Below are positions 1 to 9,670 of a stretch of DNA of 64,000 nt, one piece after another. The notes beneath the pieces are model-generated. The model was not told where the DNA came from, made no database searches, and saw only the letters and a list, made by a program, of their open reading frames with translations. Position numbers and translations under genes: made by a program. The stretch is from Orientallactaga sibirica (taxonomy: Eukaryota; Chordata; Mammalia; Rodentia; Dipodidae), in assembly GCA_036365145.1 (NCBI GenBank), contig JAEOAD010000035.1, positions 1,610,001 through 1,674,000 of the forward strand. The letters run 5' to 3'. Each line of letters begins with the position of its first letter. Positions within the stretch are counted from its first letter, which is position 1.

Positions 1-7
1 CCATAAG

Positions 8-165
8 ATGAGACTGGCTGGTTAGTATGCTCCAGGGATGTGTCTTTCCCAACTCCTCCCAGGGCTAGGATTGCAGGTGCTCACACCCCATCCAGCACTT
101 ACAGGGGTGCTGGGATAAAACTCAGATCTACATGCTTGCAAAGCAAACAGACTCAGATATCCTCA
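8..165 (-). repeat. Decayed B4-type SINE, antisense
   Basis: The plus strand follows the usual antisense B4 order: a B1-like half with a GGATTGCAGGTGC-type segment, then an ID/tRNA-like half ending near CATGCTTGCAAAGCAAACA. It is heavily mutated and runs to the window edge. Family assignment rests on resemblance to other B4 copies in this window (about 5.9-6.4 kb and 26.7-26.9 kb). Confidence 0.55.
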
Positions 166-198
166 GCTCCAACTTGATATCCCATGTATGTATGTTGA

Positions 199-236
<38 letters not shown>
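199..236. repeat. (AC)n microsatellite
   Basis: Uninterrupted AC dinucleotides of about 18 units. The His-Thr open frame across it is only translated repeat and has no coding meaning. Confidence 0.95.
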
Positions 237-238
<2 letters not shown>

Positions 239-860
239 TCATTTAGCAAGGGTTGAGAATCTACAATGTGTCAAACTCATTTCAATATGTGACAGAAAGC
301 AAGCACCTCTATAATAGAATTAAAAAATAATTTTACTGATGAGAAAAATCAACCTTTTCATTTTAAACTATGCTATTTTATAACATAAGTGACATACTAT
401 ATGGTCCTCTCTCATAATTACTTTGTGTGCATTAGATGCCTCTGGACTACCACGTGTAAACCAACTAACAGTCCTATTGAAGGAGAGACAGAAGAGACAA
501 GGTTATTTTATAGCCAGTCACCCAGGGACCAAGGCCCAAAGGGAACAAGGAGGGGGCTCACTGCTTATCCCTGACCTCCGTCTGATCCAAACTCATCCAA
601 GATGGCTGCCAGCCACACTCCCTTGACAACAACTTCCTGCTTCTTCCTCAGCTTAGCACCCCCGGGGGTGGGCTGTCCCCTCCTGAGTCAGCCCCTGGAG
701 TCCATGAACTAAGCAGGTTTCACCCTTACACCACTGAGTCTGATGGCAACTCATTCTAAATGGATGTTTGACAAATAGGTCTGACACAGGTATGTGACTC
801 TTGCGTACTCTTTCATTCGTCTGGCACCTAACTCTCCTGATTCCCTCTTTGGTAAGTTTC
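237..860. other. Unique sequence, no gene seen
   Basis: Ordinary-composition DNA between the AC microsatellite and the pyrimidine tract. No recognisable repeat, RNA or conserved reading frame is seen. Two overlapping frames of about 65 residues at 389-626 have no features that suggest coding. Confidence 0.6.
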
Positions 861-1278
861 CTCCCTCCCTCCCTCCCTCCCTCCCTCCCTCCCTCCCTCC
901 CTCCCTCCCTCCCTTCCTTCCTTCCTTCCTTCCTTCCTTCCTTCCTTCCTTGTTCCCTCCCTCCCTCCCTCCCTTCCTTCCTTCCTTCCTTCCTTCCTGC
1001 TCCTTCCTTCCTTCCTCCCTTCCTTCCTTCCTTCCTTCCTTCCTTCCTTCCTTGTTCCCTCCCTCCCTCCCTCCCTCCCTTCCTTCCTTCCTTCCTTCCT
1101 TCCTTCCTTCCTTCCTTCCTTGTTCCCTCCCTCCCTTCCTTCCTTCCTTCCTTCCTTCCTTCCTTCCTTCCTTGCTCCCCTCCTCCCCTCCCTCCTTCCC
1201 CCTTCCTTCCTTCCTTCCTTCCTTCCTTCCTTCCTTCCTTCCTTCCTTTCTTCTTTCCTTCTTTCTTTTTTTTTTTGT
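861..1278. repeat. Pyrimidine tract: (CCCT)n and (CCTT)n blocks
   Basis: Over 400 bp of almost pure pyrimidine on the plus strand. Blocks of CCCT alternate with blocks of CCTT and are separated by single G-containing breaks such as TTGTTCCC that recur at intervals. The long Leu-Pro-Ser open frames are artefacts of the repeat. The recurring break-plus-block pattern suggests a higher-order unit that expanded together. Confidence 0.95.
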
Positions 1279-1580
1279 TTTAGGTTTTGGACATAACTTT
1301 TAGTTAAGCATGGGCTTTGAGCTTGATTCTCTCTAGAGTGGAACTTCCATTCTGCTAGTAGAGAGTTTGGGCTACAGGATCAATATACTGCTGCTGGTGT
1401 TGGTACAACTTCACCAGAAGGTAAGAATATGACTCGCAGGGAAAATGACCCATGAAGAGAACACAATGAAGAAACAGCCACCATTTTACAAACCACGTTG
1501 TTACCACAGACACAAAAGGGCAGTTACTGTTAGTAAATCAGCCACAGGACACTTTAAAAGGTTCTTTGAAACAAGGTTAT

Positions 1581-1722
1581 GTTTTGTTTTGTTTGTTTTT
1601 CTAGGTAGGGTCTCACTCTAGCTCAGGCTGACCTGGAATTCACTATGTAGTCTCAGTGTGGCCTTGAACTCAGGGTGATCCCCCTAACTCTGCCTCCCCA
1701 GTGCTGAGATTAAAGGTGTTCC
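1581..1722 (-). repeat. B1-like SINE, antisense
   Basis: Starts with a T-rich tail, then GTAGGGTCTCACTCTAGCTC, CTGACCTGGAATTCACTATG and GTGCTGAGATTAAAGG in antisense B1 order (7SL-derived). It directly abuts the T-rich end of the LINE-1 fragment that follows. Confidence 0.85.
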
Positions 1723-1730
1723 CCCTTCTT

Positions 1731-2820
1731 CTTCTTTTTTTTTTTTTTTATAAATATATGTTTTTTATTTATATTATTCTGATTTTACATTCATAGTATT
1801 GGTTCCATTGTCCTCCCTGTCCTCCCACTTTCAAAGGGACCCTCATGAATGGGGAATGTGGGTCATGCATTGTGAGGTTACTCAAGAGTTCTGGTGGGTA
1901 GGCCCCAGTCTCTGTGCATAATGCCTCAACTTGTGACTCTGACAATCTTTCCGCCCCCTCTTCCGCGAGTTTCCCTGAGCCACATTGGGGTCATTTTAGT
2001 TCTACTTCAGTAATGAGGTTTTGGGGAGCCTCTGTGTCACTGGATATCTGGCTTAGTTGGAGTTGGATGTTCTCTGTGTTTATCTCCTTCAGCCTTTTTC
2101 TGGTGTCTTGATCGCCTTGAATGCTGTATTCTTGCCCTTCCCCTGCGTTGTTCTATGGTTTCAGCTGGGACCCTGGTGAGGTGTGGTTAGCTGATCCTCC
2201 CTTCAGGTTCGTTGTCCACCTGAAAAAAGATAAGCAAATTCTCCAACGGAGAGAGAAGTTAGTACTAGATAGAAGGGATGACCATATATGTTTTGGAGGG
2301 AATTTTATATGTGTTGGCTCTCTTCTAGCCCACATTTGGTGGCATCTTGATCTTGGAGACTGAGCTCATTTTTTGTGCATGGCTTTGACTTATTTCCCAG
2401 TTCCAGCAATGAGTTCCATTCCATTGAGTGGATATATTAGCCAAATCAAGAGCAGTTGGTTACCCACCATGGCTGTTTGCCACTACTGCACTTGTATGAA
2501 CATTACGTCAGATTGTTTCCTGCTGGGTATCTTAGACTGCAAGTTGTTTGGACCAATGTCGGACATTTTCCCCCAGTTGCTCGTGTAGCACCCTCTGGTA
2601 CTAGACTAGCTAACTGTCTGGGGACTGACCTTCCTCCAGATTCTGGCCAGGTCTCTCTGTGGTCTCACACACGTATGCTGTCTTCGACAGTAGGGTCTTA
2701 CCATTAACCTTTAGTGGGTCACCAAGAACTCTGACCGAAGTCTGTCTTTTTTGGGAAACCTTGTAGGTGTTTCAGATCAACAGCTCATTGTGGCAATTAA
2801 CCCCGTGCTGACACTGGGAG
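1731..2820 (-). mobile_element. LINE-1 3' UTR fragment, antisense
   Basis: On the minus strand this ends in an A-rich tail preceded by ACAATGCATGACCCACATT and GGGAGGACAGGGAGGA. The same terminal block occurs at 14816-14990. Further in, segments such as CCGCCCCCTCTTCCGCGAG, CAGTTGGTTACCCACCATGG and TGCTCGTGTAGCACCCTCTG match the layout of rodent Lx-type LINE-1 3' UTRs as I remember them. There is no usable reading frame. The distal boundary near 2820 is approximate. Confidence 0.65.
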
Positions 2821-3420
2821 TTATAAGTCTGCACCTAGGAAGGTGAGGGAGGAAAGATAGATAATATAAAAGAGAAAGTGAGTATAGAGAGGAGAGGGAG
2901 AGAGAGAGAAGAGAAAGAGAAGCAGGACAAGTTTAAAGTTGGCCTTCATCATGTTCTCTCCAGGTTCCTGTGGTTCGAGTATTCCCTCTGCGGGCCTGCT
3001 GAAGGATCACACCCCTTCTTGAGGGACATTCTTTTTGTCTGGATATTTTCCTGCTTGCTTCCTACATGTATTTTGTTTCCAGATGCTTTCTTGCCTCATT
3101 ACAGGTCTGATCTCTCTTGAAACTCTGAGCCCTTTGTTATCACGTTTCTTAGCCTTTTCTGGCCCCTATGTGAAGCTGGAGGCTTGCCCCTTCACGCTCC
3201 ACTTCACACATGTGGCTGCCTGTGCCTTCTTCAGGGGCCTTTTCTCTCACGGAGTCTCTCTTTGGGTCCCTTCCCCTTACAGCTGGACAAAGAAGAGCTT
3301 TTTCCCTCTGTCTTTGACTTAGCCTTTCCTCTGGATTTTAATCTGTCCTAAAATAAACCTTATAATTTATCCTTCTTGGTGTGGGTTTTTTTTTTCCAGT
3401 TCTTTGTTAATCAGGTAAGC
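2821..3420 (+). mobile_element. Possible LTR or retroelement end
   Basis: A GA-rich stretch (2860-2935) is followed by a C/T-rich region. It ends with AATAAACCTTATAATTTATC and a GTGTGGG run near 3352-3388, a poly(A)-signal plus GU-rich layout seen at LTR R/U5 borders. No matching partner LTR, target duplication or primer-binding site was found, so this is a weak call. It could also be more LINE-1-derived DNA. Confidence 0.3.
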
Positions 3421-5128
3421 ACCCAAACACTGGTGTTCATAGGTCAGCAATCTCCTCCATAAGCCCTCCCTGGACCCCCAAATTCTGCATCACAATAAGA
3501 TAAACAGACAGTGGACAAGTCGTGAAAATTCAGCGTTGAAAGCGCATGGCCACAGCCGTATTCACTTCTGAGTAAATGAATGAGCCAGGGCACAAAGTCT
3601 GGTCTACCTGACTGCTCTGCTCACCACACAACCTCCTCTGGATGCTGAATGCTTGAGTGAGTCAATCATTTCAAAGTTCTTCACAGTTTGTGTCAAAGAG
3701 ATTGGCTTCATGGCAGCCTCAAAACAAACCAACCTGTTTGGGTCATCTCAGAAGGGTTATCGGCAAACATTTAAAGGCTTCCTGTAACTCAGGTGAAAAG
3801 CATCCATGTGCTTTCCTTATGGTAGCACGCAAACTCTTCATCTTCTGATGCCAGTTCAAGTATGGGCCTTTCTGAGGAGGTTGTTTCTCACATTTCTGGC
3901 TTCTGTGCAGCCCACACTTTACATGACTCATTGTCTGCTCCTACTCCCTTTCCGTGAACTTTTTATGGGCTCATGATTCTTCCTAGAGACATTTTCAGCC
4001 ACCACATGGCTTAAAGAACAGTAATGGGGGTCTCTTCCACTTTCCCCTACAGCCCTCTGTGCCTATATTTACTGTTGCATAGATCATACTTAAGTATAGA
4101 CTACTACTAGATCATAAATTCACTATCCCTTACTCATGTGTGTAATTCTCGTGTCTAGCATAATGTCAACATGTGACTTAAAACATATGTGTTTGAATGC
4201 TGTCCAGAGTCAAATGACGTCTTAGTGTAGTTTGCTAATTTCAAAGTAATATTGGAGGGATGGTTCAATATATCCTGTGGCCACACACAGAATTGACCAA
4301 TCAGTATCTCTGAGCACAGGGGCATTTGCAGTAACACTTCCCCCTGAATACTCAAAGCAAAAGAATGAAAATCCATTATTCACTCCACTAGAATTTCTCA
4401 ATTGCTAAGGACTTTCAATTCCAGGATACATCAATTTTTCATTTTCCCCAGATAAAGACTCCATACTCTCAGTTTTCATGTGAATATAACTGGTGGCACT
4501 GATCTCTGATATTTCTAATATACTTTTCAACTAAGAGTATTAGGGAGACATTTCATTTTTGATAAGATAATCAAAAAATGCAGTGTTTTGTCTTTTCTAG
4601 CTCACATCCAACTCGGAATATCTTTCAAATCTGAGGACATGAGATTGATTGATCTGAGGAAATGCCACAACTTTGAGACAACCTTGGAAAGTGACGATGA
4701 ATGGATTCTGAGGAATAACAGTGGCACAAACAAGAGGGTTACTTGGAATAAGGGGATGGATTGGGAAAGAGCCTGTTTGTTGTGTCCTCTTTTCAACAGA
4801 ACTTTGCCCAATAGCACCATTACCCCTTACTACAAAGCAAAAATTCAGACGATTTCACACCAGGCCTGCCCAGGTTAGGGAGGCAGACCCAGTGCACATA
4901 TTGGCCATGGGTGGAAAGAGTATGACTACAGGTCCCGATCTACAGCCACACCTCCTCCCCTTATCACACTCAAGCAAAGAACTCCTAGAGAAGAATAGTT
5001 CTCAGCATGAAGGAGCTTCTGCTGGGGGCCAGGATTACCTGTTTGGGAGGCTGGTAAATTAGCAATGGCAGCAAATTAGCCTAGATCGAGCATGCTTGCA
5101 TCCTGTGGAATCTTTGTCCATGCTGCTT
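3421..5128. other. Unique sequence with one weak exon-like frame
   Basis: Repeat-free by eye. The only item of note is an open stretch at 4601-4873 bordered by a pyrimidine tract plus AG and by CAG-GTTAGG. I do not recognise its product. Other frames here (3657-3848, 4155-4376) look random. Confidence 0.5.
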
Positions 5129-5144
5129 AAAAGTTTTGGGAATG

Positions 5145-5382
5145 GTGCTGGAGAGATGGCTTAGCAGTTAAGCGCTTGCCTATGAAGCCTAAGGACTCCA
5201 GTTCAAGGCTCGATTCTCCAGGACCCATGTAAGCCAGATGGACAAGGGGGCGCATGCATCTGGAGTTTGTTTGCAGTGGCTGGAGGCCCTGGCGTGCCCA
5301 TTCTCTCTCCCCTCTCTCTCTACCTGCCTATTTCTGTATCTCTCTCTCTCTCTCTCTCAAATAAATAAATAAAATATTTTAA
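5145..5382 (+). repeat. DIP-like SINE (type A), with 16-bp target duplication
   Basis: B2-like head GCTGGAGAGATGGCTTAGCA, body GCCAGATGGACAAGGGGGCG, CT-rich stretch and AAATAAATAAAT tail. It is flanked by exact copies of AAAAGTTTTGGGAATG at 5129-5144 and 5383-5398, which prove retroposition. The B-box region reads TTCAAGGCTCGATTC, the longer type A2 form. Confidence 0.92.
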
Positions 5383-5430
5383 AAAAGTTTTGGGAATGTC
5401 ACAAGTCAGGGCCAAAGAATATGTTCCTAC

Positions 5431-5433
5431 ATT

Positions 5434-5480
<47 letters not shown>

Positions 5481-5705
5481 TGAGAGAAAGAGAAAGAGAA
5501 AGAGATACAGAAATAGGCAGGTAGAGAGAGAGAGAGGTAGTGAGAGAATGGGTGTGCCAGGGCCTCCAGCCACTGCAAATGAACTCCAGATGCCTGCGCC
5601 CCCTTGTGTATGTGGCTTATGTGGGTCCTGGGGATTGAGCCTTGAACTGGGGTCCTTAGACTTCACAGGCAAAGCATTTAATCACTAAGCCATCTCTCCA
5701 GCCCC
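5431..5705 (-). repeat. DIP-like SINE (type A), antisense, with (ATTT)n tail
   Basis: A long ATTT tail (5432-5480), GA-rich stretch, CCAGGGCCTCCAGCCACTGC body and CTAAGCCATCTCTCCAGCCC head are all in antisense order. Flanking CTACATTTT / CTCACATTTT resembles a decayed target duplication. It lies only 33 bp from the preceding sense copy, so the two form an inverted pair. Confidence 0.9.
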
Positions 5706-5809
5706 AGTTCTCACATTTTGACACACCATTAACCAAGGCAGTGATAACTCCAGAGAACTAGGAGCTCAGAGTCAATAACAAAAAAAATTGTTACCTGCTC
5801 TAAAAGTCA

Positions 5810-6462
5810 TTCTCTTCTTTTGTGTGTGTATGCGTGTGGGGTGTGTGTGTGCATGCATGTCCATATGTATGTGAGTGTGTGTGGATATGCACATATGTGT
5901 GGAAACCAGAGGTCATTGTTGGGTATATTTCTTAGTTGCTCTCCATCTCAGTTTTTGAGACTGGGTCTCTCACTGAACCTGAAGCTCACCAATTCAGCTG
6001 GACAAGCTGGTCAGCAAGCCCTAGGGATCCTCCTGTCTCTGCCTCCCCAGCACTTGGATTGCAGGTACTTGCCATACCAATCACCTTATTTATTTATTTA
6101 TTTATTTAATTTTTTTTTCACAGAGAGAGACAGAGAGAGAGAGGGAGAGGAAGACAGATAGAGATGGGTGCGCCAGCAGCCTCTCAGCTGCTGCGAACGA
6201 AATCCAGATGCATGTGCCCCCTTGTGGTCAAGTGCGGCCTTGCGCCCTTAAGTCACTTTGCATCTGGCTAAAGCGTGGGACCTGGAGATTGGAACCGCTG
6301 GAGATTGGAACCACTGGAGATTGGAACTGGCGTTCTTAGGCTTAGGAGGCAGGCACCTTAACTGCTAAGCCATCTCTCCACTCTCAATCACCTTTTGTGT
6401 GGTGCTGAGGGTAAAAATGCAAACCTTCATGTGTGTGCAGTATGCACTTTACTGACTGAGCC
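5810..6462 (-). repeat. B4 SINE, antisense, split by a younger SINE
   Basis: A TG-rich leader (5820-5900) is followed by a B1-like half containing GAGACTGGGTCTCTCACTGA. The ID-like half resumes after the insertion and ends near GACTGAGCCATTGCCATGAC. The gap from 6088 to 6384 is a DIP-like SINE, so B4 is older here. Confidence 0.75.
6088..6384 (-). repeat. DIP-like SINE (type B) with triplicated B-box block
   Basis: Antisense type B copy inserted in B4 with 10-bp duplications CAATCACCTT at 6078-6087 and 6385-6394. Positions 6282-6329 hold three consecutive 16-bp units CTGGAGATTGGAACC(G/A), the third slightly altered. Most type B copies have two. In sense orientation the unit contains the tRNA-like B-box region of the internal pol III promoter. 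Confidence 0.92.
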
Positions 6463-6489
6463 ATTGCCATGACCACAAAAGCATTACAA

Positions 6490-6580
6490 TTTTTGAGATA
6501 TGGTTTTGATATATAGCCCAGGTTGACCTTGAACTTGAGTGCTGGGGTTATAGGTGTGTACTTTTGTGCATGATAACAGA
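6490..6580 (-). repeat. B1-like fragment, antisense, internally deleted
   Basis: TTTGAGATATGG, GCCCAGGTTGACCTTGAAC and GTGCTGGGGTTATAGGTGTG are in antisense B1 order, but the middle of the element is missing. Old copy; limits approximate. Confidence 0.55.
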
Positions 6581-6589
6581 TGATACCTT

Positions 6590-7060
6590 AAATAATATAT
6601 TTTACAGGGTCAGAATGGATGTATTAGACCAAATATTAATTAATACCAAGCATAGTTATTATTCCCAAAATATGAGACCATATGAAAATTTGAAATAGAC
6701 TCAAGAGCCTTTGGAAAAGCAACTATTTTAAAATGCTAGATAAGAAAAGCATAGTTGAAAGGCATATTAGTTTGAGGAAAAAATACTATTTAACTGAAAA
6801 AGTGGGAACTACATCAAATCAAAATAACCCAACACTGTATCCTCAAAATATATAAAACCACAGCTAACAGAGTTATAGTGAGATTTAGAATATTCACAAG
6901 TAAAATTTAAGTATAATCATGCACATGTAAACTGTCACATTGTTAGAGAAATAGGGTAATTGCTCTCCTAAAGTTATAAGATGATTTGATATAATCAGAG
7001 CCTAATAAATAAAGCTTTATAGACATTAAAAACACTACAGCAACAACAACAAAAAGCTCA
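6590..7060. other. AT-rich unique DNA
   Basis: No repeat family, RNA gene or reading frame recognised. Composition is AT-rich with scattered A runs. Confidence 0.5.
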
Positions 7061-7065
7061 TAAGA

Positions 7066-7330
7066 GACTTGAAACATAAAACTGGATAAGAAAGATATAG
7101 AAAGATAAGTATTACGTGTTCTCCATTATGTGTAAACAAACAAACACAAAAAAGCTAGATGTAAAAATAGAATACAGGTTACTAGGCACTGAGCAGGACA
7201 GAGACAGAGAGAGGGAAAGGCGTGGATGGACACCACCAGTGCATGTGTGGATGTATCACCGTGGATCCATTAACATGCACAATTACTATGTGTGAAAAAC
7301 CATGGCTTGTAAGTGATTAAATATTTATAA
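7066..7330 (+). mobile_element. Possible LINE-1 3' end remnant
   Basis: The stretch GAAAGATAAGTATTACGTGT through CAGGTTACTAGGCACTGAG resembles the end of mammalian LINE-1 ORF2 and the start of its 3' UTR, where a conserved GAAAGACAAATA-type stretch is followed by a TAGAATAGTGGTTACCAGGG-type stretch. Strongly decayed; no frame is left. Confidence 0.4.
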
Positions 7331-9334
7331 GTGACTTGCTTTTAGTCATTTACGACAGCAGTGAACTAACTTGTCTCAGTTTCAGAAGCGTTAGTTACAA
7401 ACATTGAGACTCAGTTTCTATGTTCCATTCTGCCTTCACCTGTTTTTCTGATGGTGTGTCGCACCAAAGCACTCCTCAACAAAGGGGCTGCATGTAACTT
7501 GCTGGGTCCAAATCAATTTTCTGAGAACCAAATTTAAATGAGTATCTGGCAAATTTATAAAAGGAGGGCAATCTTGTATTAATGAGAAATAGCAAAATAA
7601 AAATAGCAAGCTATCCATATAGACTCACAGAGGAACAAACTTAGATTGGTAATGCCAAAACAGGTTTACATGAGAAAAATCTCAAATGATTAGGTGGAGA
7701 ATTTAGATCTTTGGTACCTGATATAATCATTGGCATGGTTAGATCTTATTGCACCACATTTTTACACATTTCTACATCTGTTCGTGGTTTCTTCTATGGG
7801 AAGGAAGAAATATCTTGCTCTTTATGACTTGGTGTATTAGCTTTTGAAAATATTGATTCCCTAAATTACCTAGAAATTCCAAATATTGACTGAAATTATT
7901 ATATGCTACCAAGACAATCATATTTACTCATATTCCCACCAATCTCAGAACAGTCTTTAAGAAGTGGGAGAGAGTGAAGTTTGCAGAGGTAAAAATGGGT
8001 CTCTTAAAAACAAGCTTATGCTGGAAAGTTCAGGTTTCATCATTGGCAACCGATACTATCCATTGCTCTCCTTGAAGTGACAGGTTCACTCTGTGATTCA
8101 AGACACTGTCTTCTAAGCACTCAAGGCTGAATGCTCTGTGAGCCATTCTTATATGTAAAAAGGTTCCATGAAAAAACAATGACTGCTTCAACTTAGTCAA
8201 AAGTACATATAAACTTTTCCTAGAGGTATCTACCGCTCCTCAGAGTGCAAAAGTGCTGCATGCCTACCCATTTTTCTTTTCTGAATGTTATGAAGAGACC
8301 TGTCCTCAATGGGTGAAATTTAACACAACTGAAAAAGAACATGCACAGTTTCGTCGAGGACTTTGTAATATGAGACTAGATTTTTTAAACTGCAGATTAT
8401 GTCAGTAAAGAATATGACTTTTAGCATGGTATATTCTCTCTGCTTTCATTTGTAGTAAGATGTCAGACATTTATCCCTCATTGCTTCTCTCCATCAGCCC
8501 AAGCACTGCCAGAGTGACACAGGACACCCGTAGGGGCTCGGGGAAACTTGGTATCTGTTGTGTGATACAGAAACAGTACTGGCTGTAGATGGTTCTGTGT
8601 TAGACTAGCTTCTCTTATCTTCCTTTCAGAAGCCAGATCTTCAACTGTTTCCTGTGACAAAAGCAGCATAGAATAGGAGTCCTTGTAAGTCAAAAGCTTG
8701 AGGGGTTGGAGCCAATGGATACACATCCTATTGATAAATAAGTGTGGTTATTTAAGAATGATACATATTTCTTCTAGGTTAGAAGTGTTGTAGAAAAAGT
8801 TGAGACACTAATGTTGTTATGACCTGGAAACTTCTACTTTAATATTATTATGAAAAAATAGTTTTGAACTTGTGGGGTCTTTGAGAAGGTCTCAGGGACT
8901 CTGGTGCCTCCACGGACTACACTATGAAAAACAACACATCAGTTTAATTTTCAGCTTCTCAAGAGTAAAAAGGCAAATTTGAAAGTTATATGACTTAAGA
9001 ACTCTCAAAATTGGGTGATCTGTTGATTCTGCCTTATTTTGCTATGCTCCTATCTACTTGTCTGCTGGCCTTGGACATATCTGCGTGTTGAACCTGCATG
9101 TCTTGGGTATATGCTGCATAGCGATTTGCCTCTTTGGTTTTCAGGTAGTGATACTCATAACACTTCTGATCTGCTTTCAGGAACCTTTTTTTTTTTCTCT
9201 GTTGGAGAAAGTGATGAAAATGTAGATTGTCAACAGTACTTTAGAAATGCCATAGTGACGGCAAACAGTTTGAAGTTTGACTATTCTTCCAAGAAATTAT
9301 ATTGGAATTATCTCAAAGACTAGAGGGATTAAAA
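7331..9334. other. Unique AT-rich DNA, no gene supported
   Basis: About 2 kb without recognisable interspersed repeats. Open frames (7436-7618, 8478-8726, 9039-9323) are short and lack any recognised motif. The last contains a pyrimidine run (9187-9200), but no convincing splice site pair was found. Confidence 0.5.
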
Positions 9335-9670
9335 CAGTGAAAAAGAAAGGAGAGAAAGAGAAGAGGAAAACAAGAGGAAGAGAGGGTGATGCAGAGGAAA
9401 GAAAGAAAAGGAGAATAGAGATGAGATGAGATGAGATGAGGTGAGAAAAGCTGAGAAGAAGAGAGGAGGGTTAGTAGGGAAGAGAAGAGGACAGATTAAG
9501 AGAAGAGAGGAGACTAAAGGAGAGATGAGGGCAGGTTAGGAGAGGAAAAGAAAGGAGAATAGAGAGAGAGGGGAAAGAAGAAAGTTTAGGAGAGGAGAGT
9601 AAAAATAAAGGTTAGGAAATGAAAGGGGAGGTTGAGAAAGGAGAGGTCATGAGAAGAAAGGAGAGGAGAG
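9335..9670. repeat. Purine-rich (GA/GGA) tract
   Basis: More than 300 bp of nearly pure purine on the plus strand with degenerate AGAGGAGAG-type units and a short GAGAT pentamer run at about 9418-9440. It is far less regular than the pyrimidine arrays at 0.9 and 35.6 kb. Confidence 0.85.

Noticed and set aside
794..1303. Long Leu-Pro-Ser open frames of 160-169 residues
   Set aside because: Entirely translation of CCCT/CCTT repeats; equally open in other frames.
5210..5225. tRNA gene suggested by A-box and B-box motifs in SINE heads
   Set aside because: The motifs are part of tRNA-derived SINEs. No complete cloverleaf was found.
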